Part shown: positions 34,343-42,780 of the stretch, piece by piece
How positions within the stretch are numbered: the first letter of the stretch is position 1
Layout of the letters: each line of letters starts with the position of its first letter
DNA from: Sediminihabitans luteus
GTDB taxonomy: Bacteria; Actinomycetota; Actinomycetes; Actinomycetales; Cellulomonadaceae
Assembly: GCF_002797595.1 (NCBI RefSeq)
Contig: NZ_PGFE01000006.1
Location: 62,001 to 126,000 of the forward strand
Reading direction: 5' to 3'
Length of the DNA: 64,000 nt
The notes under the pieces: model-generated
What the model saw: the letters and a program-made list of their open reading frames with translations, nothing else
The model's database searches: none
Told to the model about the DNA's origin: nothing
Made by a program: the position numbers and the translations under genes

Positions 34343-35188
34343 TCACGCGCAGGCGTCGAGCTTCGGCGGGTTCTCGTCCCCGTTCGGGGTGTACCCGGTG
34401 CCCTCGGTGTTCGCCTTGATCGCGGCGTCCCACGAGCCGTCGTCGAACATCTCCTGCAGCGCGGTGTTGATGTCCTCGCACTTGTCGGAGTCCTTCGGGA
34501 TCCCGACGCCGTACCGCTCGGTCGAGAACGGGTTGCCGACGACCTTGACCTTGCCCTGGTTGGCGGGCTGCGCGGCGAGGCCGGCGAGGATGATGTCGTC
34601 GGTCGTCACGGCGTCGACCTGACCGGCGACCAGGGTCGTGACGCACTCGGCGTACCCGGGCTGCTCGAGCAGGTTGACGTCCGCGGCCTGCTCGTCCTTG
34701 ATGCGCTGGGCGGACGTCGAGCCGCTCACCGAGCACAGGTTCTTGCCGTTGAGCGAGTCGGGCCCGGTGATGTCGCTGTTGTCCTCGGCGACCAGGAGGT
34801 CCTGCCCGGCCACGAAGTACGGTCCGGCGAAGGAGACGGTCTCCTTGCGCTCGTCCGTGATCGAGTACGTCGCGAAGATCATGTCGACCTGGTTGGAGCT
34901 CAGGAGCGTCTCGCGCTGGGCGGAGGGCGCCTCCTTCCACTCGATCTGGTCGGCCGAGTAGCCGAGCTTCTCCGCGACGTACGTCGCGACGTCGACGTCG
35001 AAGCCCGTGTAGGTGTCGCCGTCCTTGAAGCCGAGCCCGGGCTGGTCGAACTTGATGCCGATGGTGATGGTGTCCCCGCCGCCGTCGGTCGAGCCCCCGT
35101 CACCGCCGTCGGAGTCGTCGCTGCAGGCGGTCAGGGACAGGGCGAGCACCGCTGCGCCCGCGAGGAGTGCCGTGGATCGTGTCCGCAT
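34343..35188 (-). CDS. Glutamate-binding lipoprotein of ABC importer (GluB-like)
   Basis: A 281-residue extracellular substrate-binding protein. A type II signal peptide ends in the lipobox LTAC with Cys22 as lipid anchor, followed by an Asp/Gly/Ser linker. The SBP family 3 domain has GFDVDVATYVAEKLG, VDMIFATYSITDERK and DAVTTDDIIL. These match the glutamate-binding GluB group of actinobacteria. The ligand is inferred from family likeness. Confidence 0.9.
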   Translation of the reverse strand: MRTRSTALLAGAAVLALSLTACSDDSDGGDGGSTDGGGDTITIGIKFDQPGLGFKDGDTYTGFDVDVATYVAEKLGYSADQIEWKEAPSAQRETLLSSNQVDMIFATYSITDERKETVSFAGPYFVAGQDLLVAEDNSDITGPDSLNGKNLCSVSGSTSAQRIKDEQAADVNLLEQPGYAECVTTLVAGQVDAVTTDDIILAGLAAQPANQGKVKVVGNPFSTERYGVGIPKDSDKCEDINTALQEMFDDGSWDAAIKANTEGTGYTPNGDENPPKLDACA

Positions 35189-35229
35189 GGTCGTTCCCTT
35201 CGTCGGTCGTGCTGGGTTCCGTGGGTGGG

Positions 35230-36075
35230 TCAGTGGGTGAGGATCTTCGACAGGAAGTCCTTGGCGCGGTCGCTGCGCGGGTTCGTGAAGAACTCCTCGG
35301 GCGTGGCCTGCTCGACGATCTGGCCGTCAGCCATGAACACGACGCGGTGCGCGGCCTTGCGCGCGAACCCCATCTCGTGGGTCACCACGATCATCGTCAT
35401 GCCCTCGCGGGCGAGCTCGACCATGACGTCGAGGACCTCGTTGATCATCTCGGGGTCGAGGGCCGACGTCGGCTCGTCGAACAGCATGACCTTCGGGTGC
35501 ATGGCCAGCGCGCGGGCGATCGCGACGCGCTGCTGCTGACCGCCCGAGAGCTGCGCGGGCATCTTCTCGGCCTGGTTCGCGACCCCGACGCGCTCGAGCA
35601 GCCCCATGGCCTCCTTGCGCGCCTCGGCGCGCGAGCGGCCGCGCACCTTGACGGGGCCGAGCGTCACGTTGTCGAGCACCGACTTGTGCGCGAACAGGTT
35701 GAACGACTGGAACACCATGCCGACCTCGGAGCGCAGCCGCGCGAGCGCCCGCCCCTCGGCGGGCAGCGGCTGCCCGTCGACCGTGATCTCGCCCTCGTCG
35801 ATGGTCTCGAGCCGGTTGATCGCCCGGCACAGCGTCGACTTGCCCGAGCCGGACGGGCCGATGACGACGAGCACCTCGCCGGGCGCGACCGCCAGGTCGA
35901 TGTCGCGCAGCACGTGCAGGTCGCCGAAGTGCTTCTGCACGCCCGTCAGGCGCACCACGGGCTCGGCGTCGGTGTCGGGCCGGTGGTCGACGGCCCGCTC
36001 GTGCGGGGCGCCCTGGCCGGTCGGTGGAGTGGTCGGGTCCGCAGCAGCGGTCGGGTCGGTGCGAGGGTCCTCCAT
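35230..36075 (-). CDS. Glutamate-type ABC transporter ATP-binding protein (GluA-like)
   Basis: A 281-residue ATPase that powers the importer. Walker [11 protein letters not shown]-loop [12 protein letters not shown], signature [15 protein letters not shown], Walker [15 protein letters not shown] and the VTHEMGFA H-loop are all intact. About 38 Pro/Thr/Asp-rich residues precede the usual start; they are kept because TAGGTT lies six bases before this ATG, predicting a leaderless mRNA. It heads the operon gluA-gluB-gluC-gluD. Confidence 0.93.
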   Translation of the reverse strand: MEDPRTDPTAAADPTTPPTGQGAPHERAVDHRPDTDAEPVVRLTGVQKHFGDLHVLRDIDLAVAPGEVLVVIGPSGSGKSTLCRAINRLETIDEGEITVDGQPLPAEGRALARLRSEVGMVFQSFNLFAHKSVLDNVTLGPVKVRGRSRAEARKEAMGLLERVGVANQAEKMPAQLSGGQQQRVAIARALAMHPKVMLFDEPTSALDPEMINEVLDVMVELAREGMTMIVVTHEMGFARKAAHRVVFMADGQIVEQATPEEFFTNPRSDRAKDFLSKILTH

Positions 36076-36224
36076 CTGTCGAACCTAGGGTGCGACGGTG
36101 ATGTACGCCACCGACCGGTGTAACGGTCTGGCAACGGCTGTGACCTGCGGCGTCCCCCCGGAGGGCGGGCGGACGCCGCCGGGCGGCGTCCGGCGTGGCC
36201 GGGACGGGGCCTAAACTGGGGGCG
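36076..36224. promoter_or_regulatory. Divergent promoters for the importer operon and miaB
   Basis: TAGGTT (36082-36087, minus) is six bases before the gluA ATG and TAAACT (36212-36217, plus) seven bases before the miaB ATG. Between them a GC-rich stretch shows no clear operator. Confidence 0.6.
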
Positions 36225-37853
36225 ATGTCCACTCCGCTCGCCCCCGCCGCGCCCTCGACCGTCACCACGGCTGCGCCCTCGACCGTGACCCGCACGTACG
36301 CCGTGCGCACGCTGGGCTGCCAGATGAACGTCCACGACTCCGAGCACATGGCCGGCATGCTCGAGCAGGCCGGGTACACCAAGGCCTCGGCGGCCGACGC
36401 CGCGGCCGACCGCGCCGACGTCGTCGTCATCAACACGTGCGCGGTGCGCGAGAACGCCGCGAACAAGCTCTACGGCAACCTCGGGCGCCTCGCGTCGGTC
36501 AAGGCCGAGCGGCCCGGCATGCAGATCGCCGTCGGGGGGTGCCTCGCGCAGAAGGACCGCGGCACGATCGTCTCCAAGGCCCCGTGGGTCGACGTGGTGT
36601 TCGGCACGCACAACCTCGACGCGCTGCCCGTGCTGCTCGAGCGCGCGCGCCACAACGAGGCCGCGCAGGTCGAGATCGCGGAGACGCTCCAGGTGTTCCC
36701 CTCGACGCTGCCCACGCGGCGCGAGTCGGTCTACGCCGGGTGGGTCTCGATCAGCGTCGGCTGCAACAACACGTGCACCTTCTGCATCGTGCCGCACCTG
36801 CGCGGCAAGGAGCGCGACCGGCGCCCGGGGGCGGTGCTCGCCGAGGTCGAGGCGCTCGTCGCGCAGGGCGCGGTCGAGGTCACCCTGCTCGGGCAGAACG
36901 TGAACTCCTACGGCGTCGAGTTCGGCGACCGCGGCGCGTTCGCGAAGCTCCTGCGGGCGTGCGGCACGATCGACGGGCTCGAGCGCGTGCGGTTCACGTC
37001 CCCGCACCCCGCGGCGTTCACCGACGACGTGATCGCCGCGATGGCCGAGACCCCGAACGTCATGCCGCAGCTGCACATGCCGCTGCAGTCCGGCTCGGAC
37101 CGCGTGCTGCGCGCGATGCGGCGCTCGTACCGCTCCGACAAGTTCCTCGGGATCCTCGAGCGGGTGCGGGCCGCGATGCCCGACGCGTCGATCACGACCG
37201 ACCTCATCGTCGGGTTCCCGGGCGAGACCGAGGAGGACTTCGCCGAGACGCTGCGCGTCGTCGAGGAGTCGCGGTTCTCGAGCGCCTTCACGTTCCAGTA
37301 CTCCCCGCGCCCCGGCACGCCCGCCTTCGACCTGCCCGAGCTGCCGAAGGAGGTCGTGCAGGAGCGCTTCGAGCGGCTCCTCGCGCTCCAGGACCGCGTC
37401 TCGGGGCAGGAGTCCGCGCGGCAGGTCGGGCGCACCGTCCAGGTGCTCGTGACCGAGGGCGCCGGCCGCAAGGACGGCGCGACGCACCGGCTCACCGGTC
37501 GGGCCGAGGACAACCGCCTCGTGCACCTCGCGGTACCCGCACCCGTCGCCGCGACGCTCGCGACGACGTCCGAGGTCCCCGTCGAGGGCGACCCCCGCCT
37601 CGCGGACGACCTCGCCGCGGACGTCCCTCGCCCCGGCGACGTCGTCACGGTGCAGGTCACGCAGTCGGCGCCGTACCACCTGATCGCCGACTCGGCGCTC
37701 GCGGGCGGGGAGTACCGGGTGCGCCGCACGCGCTCGGGCGACGCCTGGGCGGCGCGCGAGGTCGCCCGGCTCGGCGGCGGGGACGACCACGGGCACGGCG
37801 CGCCCGCCGCGCCGGGGCCGGTCGTGCTCGGGCTGCCGACGCTGCGGGCCTGA
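36225..37853 (+). CDS. miaB: tRNA-2-methylthio-N6-dimethylallyladenosine synthase
   Basis: MiaB is a radical-SAM methylthiotransferase that completes the ms2i6A modification at tRNA position 37. The 542-residue protein has the three N-terminal cluster cysteines (TLGCQMN, NTCAVRE, GGCLAQ), the radical-SAM motif CNNTCTFC, and a C-terminal TRAM-like domain after about residue 400. A 7-residue Ala-Pro-Ser-Thr-Val-Thr repeat occurs twice near the N-terminus. The leaderless ATG at 36225 is supported by TAAACT. MiaA, which makes its substrate, is encoded at 39963. Confidence 0.95.
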   Translation: MSTPLAPAAPSTVTTAAPSTVTRTYAVRTLGCQMNVHDSEHMAGMLEQAGYTKASAADAAADRADVVVINTCAVRENAANKLYGNLGRLASVKAERPGMQIAVGGCLAQKDRGTIVSKAPWVDVVFGTHNLDALPVLLERARHNEAAQVEIAETLQVFPSTLPTRRESVYAGWVSISVGCNNTCTFCIVPHLRGKERDRRPGAVLAEVEALVAQGAVEVTLLGQNVNSYGVEFGDRGAFAKLLRACGTIDGLERVRFTSPHPAAFTDDVIAAMAETPNVMPQLHMPLQSGSDRVLRAMRRSYRSDKFLGILERVRAAMPDASITTDLIVGFPGETEEDFAETLRVVEESRFSSAFTFQYSPRPGTPAFDLPELPKEVVQERFERLLALQDRVSGQESARQVGRTVQVLVTEGAGRKDGATHRLTGRAEDNRLVHLAVPAPVAATLATTSEVPVEGDPRLADDLAADVPRPGDVVTVQVTQSAPYHLIADSALAGGEYRVRRTRSGDAWAAREVARLGGGDDHGHGAPAAPGPVVLGLPTLRA

Positions 37854-37867
37854 CCAGTCGCGGGCCC

Positions 37868-37891
37868 GACGGCGCGCCGCGCGCCGCCGTC
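37868..37891. terminator. Terminator between miaB and the YbjN pair
   Basis: GACGGCG pairs with CGCCGTC over a 10-base loop, overlapping the stop of the convergent gene. Moderate strength. Confidence 0.5.
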
Positions 37892-38399
37892 AGTCCGTCG
37901 GCAGTGGCCCGAGCAACCGGTCGACCGACCGGAACAGCCCGATCGCCGACGACAGGCCCGTCGTGACCACGTCGGCGAGCTGCGCGTCCGTGACGCCGTG
38001 CTCGAGGTCGACGCTGATCTCGGCGTACAGAGAGAGCACGCCGTCGTCGGTGTCCTCGCGCACGTACGCCGTGGGCCACACCGCGTCCCGGTTCCAGTCG
38101 TTGATCGCCCGCAGGACGAGCCCGCGGTGCTCGCCCGGCAGCGTGCGCGACCAGCGCCCCCGCACGCAGAGGATCTCCTGACGTTCGCCGAGCAGGAGGA
38201 ACCACATGCGGTGCCCGTCCCACGTCCCCGTGAGCTCGCCGTCGCCGCTGCGGTAGTGGTAGCCGCGCCGGGTGAGGTCGTCGCCGACGCGCGCCGCCGT
38301 CAGGGGGGACGGCACGTCGAGCGCGGGCGCGGGGCGTTCGCCGCCGCCGCGCAGCGAGTCCAGGAGCCGCGAGATCCAGCGGGTCGGTGTCCGGCTCAC
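37890..38399 (-). CDS. YbjN domain protein, second of pair
   Basis: A 169-residue YbjN-fold protein of unknown function. It shows the family layout: RRGYHYRSGDGELTGTWDGHRMWF, an ILCVRGRWSR strand, LRAINDWNRDAVWPTAYV and the YAEISVDLEHGVTDAQLADVV block. GTG 38399 overlaps the stop of the preceding YbjN gene. In actinobacteria such pairs are common next to miaB; a chaperone-like role resembling type III secretion chaperones has been suggested for the fold, not shown here. Confidence 0.85.
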   Translation of the reverse strand: MSRTPTRWISRLLDSLRGGGERPAPALDVPSPLTAARVGDDLTRRGYHYRSGDGELTGTWDGHRMWFLLLGERQEILCVRGRWSRTLPGEHRGLVLRAINDWNRDAVWPTAYVREDTDDGVLSLYAEISVDLEHGVTDAQLADVVTTGLSSAIGLFRSVDRLLGPLPTD

Positions 38400-39001
38400 G
38401 GCGCGCTCCCGGCGGGGTCGGGGTAGACGTCGTCGACGGTGTCGAAGAACGCTGTCGAGGTGTGCAGCGCGACCCCCACGAGCTGGTCGAGCTGGTCGTC
38501 GGTCACGCCGTGGTGCAGAGGGACGGTCACGCGCGCGAACACGTGCACGGCGCCGGTGTCGAGCACGCGGGCGAAGGCGCGCGGCCACAGCCGGCTCGCG
38601 TTCCACTCGTTGCACAGCTCGAGGACCTCCGCGAGGCGCTCGATCGCGATCACCCGGTTCCACTCGCCGCGCACCTCGAGCACGTCGCGCTCGTCTCCGA
38701 GGGTCAGCACCGCGAAGCGGCGCTGCCGCCAGAGCCAGCCGAGGTCGCCGTCCGAGTCGACGAAGTGGTGGAGGCCGACCTCCTTGGCCCAGTCCACGAG
38801 CCGCGCCTGGCTCAGAGGCCGGGGGATCGCGTCGTCCGGGTCGTCGAGCGCCCCGGCCGCGAGCTCGCGCAGCAGGACCTCCTCGACGGTCGACCGGAGC
38901 GCGGCGTCGTCGGTCCCGGCCCTGTCGTGCTCGAGCCCGTCGTGCCCGCTCGCGCGGGACCCGTCGTCCGGTCCGTGCCGTCCTCTGCCGAAGAGCCTCA
39001 C
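38396..39001 (-). CDS. YbjN domain protein, first of pair
   Basis: A 201-residue paralogue of its neighbour, with a charged N-terminal tail of about 40 residues. The same order of elements is seen: GLHHFVDSDGDLGWLWRQRRFAVL, a strand with VLEVRGEWNR, LELCNEWNASRLWPRAF and the VTVPLHHGVTDDQLDQLV block. GTG 39001 has TAGTGT seven bases upstream on the minus strand, predicting a leaderless start. Tandem duplication origin is likely. Confidence 0.85.
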   Translation of the reverse strand: MRLFGRGRHGPDDGSRASGHDGLEHDRAGTDDAALRSTVEEVLLRELAAGALDDPDDAIPRPLSQARLVDWAKEVGLHHFVDSDGDLGWLWRQRRFAVLTLGDERDVLEVRGEWNRVIAIERLAEVLELCNEWNASRLWPRAFARVLDTGAVHVFARVTVPLHHGVTDDQLDQLVGVALHTSTAFFDTVDDVYPDPAGSAP

Positions 39002-39054
39002 GTCGACAACACTACCCGCGCCCGCCGACGCTGCTCCTCGGCTAGGTTGGCCAC
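39002..39054. promoter_or_regulatory. Compact divergent leaderless promoters
   Basis: Only 53 bases separate two divergent genes. TAGTGT (39009-39014, minus) is seven bases from the YbjN GTG, and TAGGTT (39043-39048, plus) is six bases from the next GTG. The polymerases would compete for overlapping DNA. Confidence 0.6.
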
Positions 39055-39966
39055 GTGCCCGACCACGCCACCCCGCCGTCCGCGTCGGCCGCCGCCGCCG
39101 GGCCGACGTCCACCCTCCCCGACGTGACCACCGTCCTCGACGTGACCACCGACCCCGACGTGACAGCAGCGCCCGACACGGTTGTGTCCACGACGGCAGC
39201 GGTGCCCATCACGGGAACGGCGACCCTCGTGCCCTGGTACGTCGTCGTCCCCGCGACACCCCTGCTCGTCCCCGGCGCGGCGGGACGGGCCGACCCGGCG
39301 GCGTCCGCCCGCGCGCTCGTGGCGTCGATCCTGCGGGCGGCGCCCCCGGGTCCGGTGCTGGTGGTCGCGGACGCCGCGTGGTCCGGGCCCGTCGTCCCCG
39401 TGCCGGACGTCGGCGCGCTGGGTCTGGTCCCACCGCCGGGCCAGACCCCGGCGGGCTCGACCCCGTCGGGCCAGACCCTGTCGGGCTCGACCGCGCGCCC
39501 GCGCGGGGAGCGCGCGCCCGGGGTCGCCGCGACCGTCGCGCTGGTGCTGCTCGACGCAGCCGGCCGCGAGGAGCGGGACGCGGTCGAGGTCGTGACCGAG
39601 CAGGACGTCGTCGCCGCGCTGACCGCGCGCCCGGGCGTCGTCCTCGTCCTCGTCGCGGACGACGGCGGCCCGGCCGCCCGCGTCGTCGGGCGGCTGGCAC
39701 AGCGGGCGGGTCAGGTACGCACCGCGCGCCGCGCCGGGCAGGACGCGATCACGAGCCGCGGTGCCCGCGATTCCCACGACATCGGCAGTGCGGACGACAC
39801 CGAACTCCTTCACGCGAGCGACGGCGGCCACGCGAGTGATGGCGGCCACGCGACCGGACGCGGCGGCGAGGGCTTCCCACTCGACGTCGAGGTGTGGGCG
39901 CCCAGCACCCCGGGGAGGACCCCGGAGGCTCCCGACGCTGCCCCGCCAGGTACGGTCGTGCCGTGA
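39055..39966 (+). CDS. Diverged LigB/extradiol-dioxygenase-like protein between miaB and miaA
   Basis: A 303-residue protein of uncertain function. The part around VPATPLLVPGAAGRADP resembles the start of a class III extradiol dioxygenase-like family that many actinobacteria encode just before miaA. Later family blocks are hard to see. Three low-complexity stretches interrupt it: Asp-Val-Thr-Thr near residues 22-40, Gly-Ser-Thr near 128-145, and His-Ala-Ser-Asp-Gly-Gly near 250-262. A TAGGTT element six bases before the GTG and overlap with the miaA start support real translation. No metal ligands can be assigned with confidence, so catalysis is doubtful. Confidence 0.6.
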   Translation: MPDHATPPSASAAAAGPTSTLPDVTTVLDVTTDPDVTAAPDTVVSTTAAVPITGTATLVPWYVVVPATPLLVPGAAGRADPAASARALVASILRAAPPGPVLVVADAAWSGPVVPVPDVGALGLVPPPGQTPAGSTPSGQTLSGSTARPRGERAPGVAATVALVLLDAAGREERDAVEVVTEQDVVAALTARPGVVLVLVADDGGPAARVVGRLAQRAGQVRTARRAGQDAITSRGARDSHDIGSADDTELLHASDGGHASDGGHATGRGGEGFPLDVEVWAPSTPGRTPEAPDAAPPGTVVP

Positions 39967-40913
39967 TCATCGCAGTCGTCGGCCCGACCGCCACGGGCAA
40001 GTCCGACCTCGCCCTCGACCTCGCGCAGGCGCTCGCCCCCGCCGAGATCGTCAACGCCGACGCCTACCAGACCTACCGCGGCATGGACGTCGGCACGGCC
40101 AAGGTGCCCTTCGACGAGCGTCGTGGCATCGAGCACCACCTGCTCGACGTGCTCGACCCGGCGCAGGACTCCTCGGTCGCCGACTACCAGCGCGACGCCC
40201 GGGCGGTGGTCGCGGACGTGCAGGCCCGGGGCGCGCGCGCCGTCGTGGTCGGCGGGTCCGGGCTGTACGTGCGCGCCCTGCTCGACCACATGGACTTCCC
40301 CGGGACCGACCCGGCGGTCCGCGCGGCACTCGAGCAGCGCGCCGAGGACGAGGGCCTGCACGTGCTTTTCGCTGAGCTCGAGGCCGCCGACCCGGACGCC
40401 GCCCGCTCGATCGGGCCACGCAACGCCCGCCGGGTCGTGCGCGCGCTCGAGGTCATCGCCCTGACCGGGCAGCCCTACACCGCGAACCTGCCGAGGCAGG
40501 AGTACGTGACACCGGCGGTGCAGATCGGGCTCGACTGCGACCGCGAGACCCTCGACGCGCGCGTCGCCTCACGCGTGGCGCGCATGTGGGACGAGGGGCT
40601 CGTCGACGAGGTCGCGGCGCTGCGCGGCCGGCTCGGGCGCACCGCGGCGCGGGCGGTCGGTTACGCCGAGGTGCTCGAGCTCCTCGACGGCGCGTGCACG
40701 CCCGAGCAGGCGCGCGACGCCGTGACCGCCAACACGCGGCGCCTGGCCCGCAAGCAGATGGGCTGGTTCGGGCGCGACCCGCGCGTGCACTGGCTCGACG
40801 CGCAGTCGCCGACCCTCCTGGCCGACGCCCTCGCGATCGTCGCCGCGGCCGACGAGGGGCGCCTGGTCGAGCGCACCGCGACAGGTCCCGTGCGCCGTAG
40901 TCTGGGCTCATGA
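39963..40913 (+). CDS. miaA: tRNA dimethylallyltransferase
   Basis: MiaA adds a dimethylallyl group to A37 of tRNAs, the step before MiaB. The 316-residue protein has the P-loop GPTATGKSDLALDLA, NADAYQTYRGMDVGTAK, HHLLDVLDPAQD, VGGSGLYVRALLD, GPRNARRVVRALE and the TANTRRLARKQMGWFGRD end. GTG 39963 overlaps the previous stop and has TACGGT six bases upstream, so it can be made from its own leaderless transcript. Its stop overlaps dapF. Confidence 0.96.
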   Translation: MIIAVVGPTATGKSDLALDLAQALAPAEIVNADAYQTYRGMDVGTAKVPFDERRGIEHHLLDVLDPAQDSSVADYQRDARAVVADVQARGARAVVVGGSGLYVRALLDHMDFPGTDPAVRAALEQRAEDEGLHVLFAELEAADPDAARSIGPRNARRVVRALEVIALTGQPYTANLPRQEYVTPAVQIGLDCDRETLDARVASRVARMWDEGLVDEVAALRGRLGRTAARAVGYAEVLELLDGACTPEQARDAVTANTRRLARKQMGWFGRDPRVHWLDAQSPTLLADALAIVAAADEGRLVERTATGPVRRSLGS

Positions 40914-41896
40914 CGACATCCGGCGCCACGAGCCCCGACGCCACGATCTCCGACGGCACGATCTCTGACGGCACGACCGCGCCGCGCACGCTCGCGTTCA
41001 CCAAGGGCCACGGCACCCACAACGACTTCGTGCTCGTCGACGACCGGGACGGCGTGCTCGACCTCGGCCCCGCCGCCGTGCGGGCGCTCGCGGACCGCCG
41101 GGGCGGCATCGGCGCCGACGGCGTGATCCGGCTCGCGCCGAGCGCCGCGCTGCCCGAGGGGCGTGCACTGCTCGAGAGCGAGCCCGCGGCGCGCTGGTTC
41201 ATGGACTACCGCAACGGCGACGGCTCGGTCGCCGAGATGTGCGGCAACGGCGTGCGCGTGTTCGCGGCCTTCGCCGAGTCCCTCGGCCTCGCCGACCTCG
41301 GTGCGGGCGAGCTCGTGCTCGGCACGCGCGCCGGGGTGCGCCGCGTGCGCAAGGAGCCTGACGGCTGGTACGCGGTCGACATGGGTCGATGGACCTTCCC
41401 GGGCGGTGACGCCGCGGTCGCGGCAGGCCTCGACGCGAGCGTGCAGGTGCGCGGCTGGACAGGTGCGCGGCCCGCGCTCAGCGTCGACCTGGGCAACCCG
41501 CACACCGTCGTGGCCCTCGGTACCGACGACGAGCTCGACGCGCTCGACCTGACCGTCGCCCCCGACGTCCGCCCGGTGCCCCCGCACGGGACCAACGTCG
41601 AGCTCGTGGTCCCGCTCGGGGAGTCCGTCGACGAGCACGGCACCTCGGTCGGGCGCGTGCGCATGCGCGTGCACGAGCGTGGCGTGGGCGAGACCCGGTC
41701 GTGCGGCACGGGCGCGTGCGCCGCCGCACTCGCCGTGCGCGCGTGGGCGGGTGGGGGAGCGCCCGACGTCTGGTTCGTCGAGGTCCCCGGCGGGACGGTC
41801 CGCGTCACCGCGCTCGCGGACGGGCACGTCGAGCTCGCCGGACCGGCCGAGCTCGTCTTCGCGGGGACGTTCCCGCTGGTCGACGGTTCGCGCTGA
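40910..41896 (+). CDS. dapF: Diaminopimelate epimerase
   Basis: DapF turns LL- into meso-diaminopimelate for peptidoglycan and lysine. The 328-residue protein has both active cysteines in EMCGNGVRVF and SCGTGACAA, plus GNPHTVV. About 25 extra N-terminal residues include two copies of Ile-Ser-Asp-Gly-Thr from a 15-base repeat. ATG 40910 overlaps the miaA stop, and TAGTCT lies six bases before it inside miaA, so both coupled and separate leaderless expression are possible. Confidence 0.96.
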   Translation: MTTSGATSPDATISDGTISDGTTAPRTLAFTKGHGTHNDFVLVDDRDGVLDLGPAAVRALADRRGGIGADGVIRLAPSAALPEGRALLESEPAARWFMDYRNGDGSVAEMCGNGVRVFAAFAESLGLADLGAGELVLGTRAGVRRVRKEPDGWYAVDMGRWTFPGGDAAVAAGLDASVQVRGWTGARPALSVDLGNPHTVVALGTDDELDALDLTVAPDVRPVPPHGTNVELVVPLGESVDEHGTSVGRVRMRVHERGVGETRSCGTGACAAALAVRAWAGGGAPDVWFVEVPGGTVRVTALADGHVELAGPAELVFAGTFPLVDGSR

Positions 41897-41956
41897 CGCC
41901 GCACTCCGACGTCGCGTCGTGTCGCCGCGTCCTGACCGCGCGGCGCGGCGGGACCG

Positions 41957-42601
41957 TCAGCGGGTCGGGACGACCTCGAGCACCCGGAACCCCTTGGCGC
42001 TCGCGAGCTTCGCGGTCGCGAGCCCGTCGAGGTTCTCGTTCATCCAGCGTGCCAGGGAGTCCGCACCGAGGTTGCGCTGCACCACCAGGTACGCCGCGCC
42101 GTCGGGCATGAGCCGGGGGAGCCAGTGCCGCAGCATGTCGTGCAGCACGTCCTTGCCCACGCGGATCGGCGGGTTGGACCAGATCGTGTCGAACCGGACG
42201 TCGCCCGGGACGTCCTCGGGGCGGACGGCGCGCACGCCGTCGGCGCCCAGGCGCGCGGCGTTGCGCCGCGTGAGGTCGAGCGAACGCTCGTTGACGTCGA
42301 CCGCCCACACCCGGGCCTCGGGGGCGCGGCGGGCGAGGGTGAGCGCGACCGGACCCCAGCCGCAGCCCAGGTCGAGGACCTCCCGGGCCGCGCCGTCCGC
42401 CCGTGAGCCCGACGGCGGAGCGGGCACCGAACGCAGCAGCACCTGGGTGCCGAGGTCGAGCCGGCCGGGGGAGAAGATCCCCGAGGCGACCTCGACCCTC
42501 ACGTCGTCGCCGTCGAGCCGCACGTCGATCTCGCGCCGCTCGGCGGCCGAGGCCGGCTCGGCCGTGAAGTAGTGGTCGTTGCGTGCCTCGGTCTCGTCCA
42601 C
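41957..42601 (-). CDS. RsmC-like class I SAM-dependent methyltransferase
   Basis: A 214-residue methyltransferase with the SAM motif VLDLGCGWGPVAL and the N-methyltransferase motif NPPIR, matching the C-terminal domain of RsmC, the 16S rRNA G1207 methyltransferase. The N-terminal half of full RsmC is missing, as in many Gram-positive homologues. Substrate rRNA is likely but unproven. TAGGAT lies eight bases before the GTG on the minus strand. Confidence 0.88.
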   Translation of the reverse strand: MDETEARNDHYFTAEPASAAERREIDVRLDGDDVRVEVASGIFSPGRLDLGTQVLLRSVPAPPSGSRADGAAREVLDLGCGWGPVALTLARRAPEARVWAVDVNERSLDLTRRNAARLGADGVRAVRPEDVPGDVRFDTIWSNPPIRVGKDVLHDMLRHWLPRLMPDGAAYLVVQRNLGADSLARWMNENLDGLATAKLASAKGFRVLEVVPTR

Positions 42602-42780
42602 GAGGTCGGATCCTACCGTCGGGCGCTGCGCCCTGAGCGATCACGGGCCCCCGGGCCGGGAAAACGGTGGCCCCGGGACGAATTCCCGTGCCACGCTTGT
42701 TGTCTGAGAGTCGGGGCGGCGTGGCCGTGCCCGGCACCGCGACGCGAACCGCGCGCCGCGACCCGGCACGAGAGGCACCC

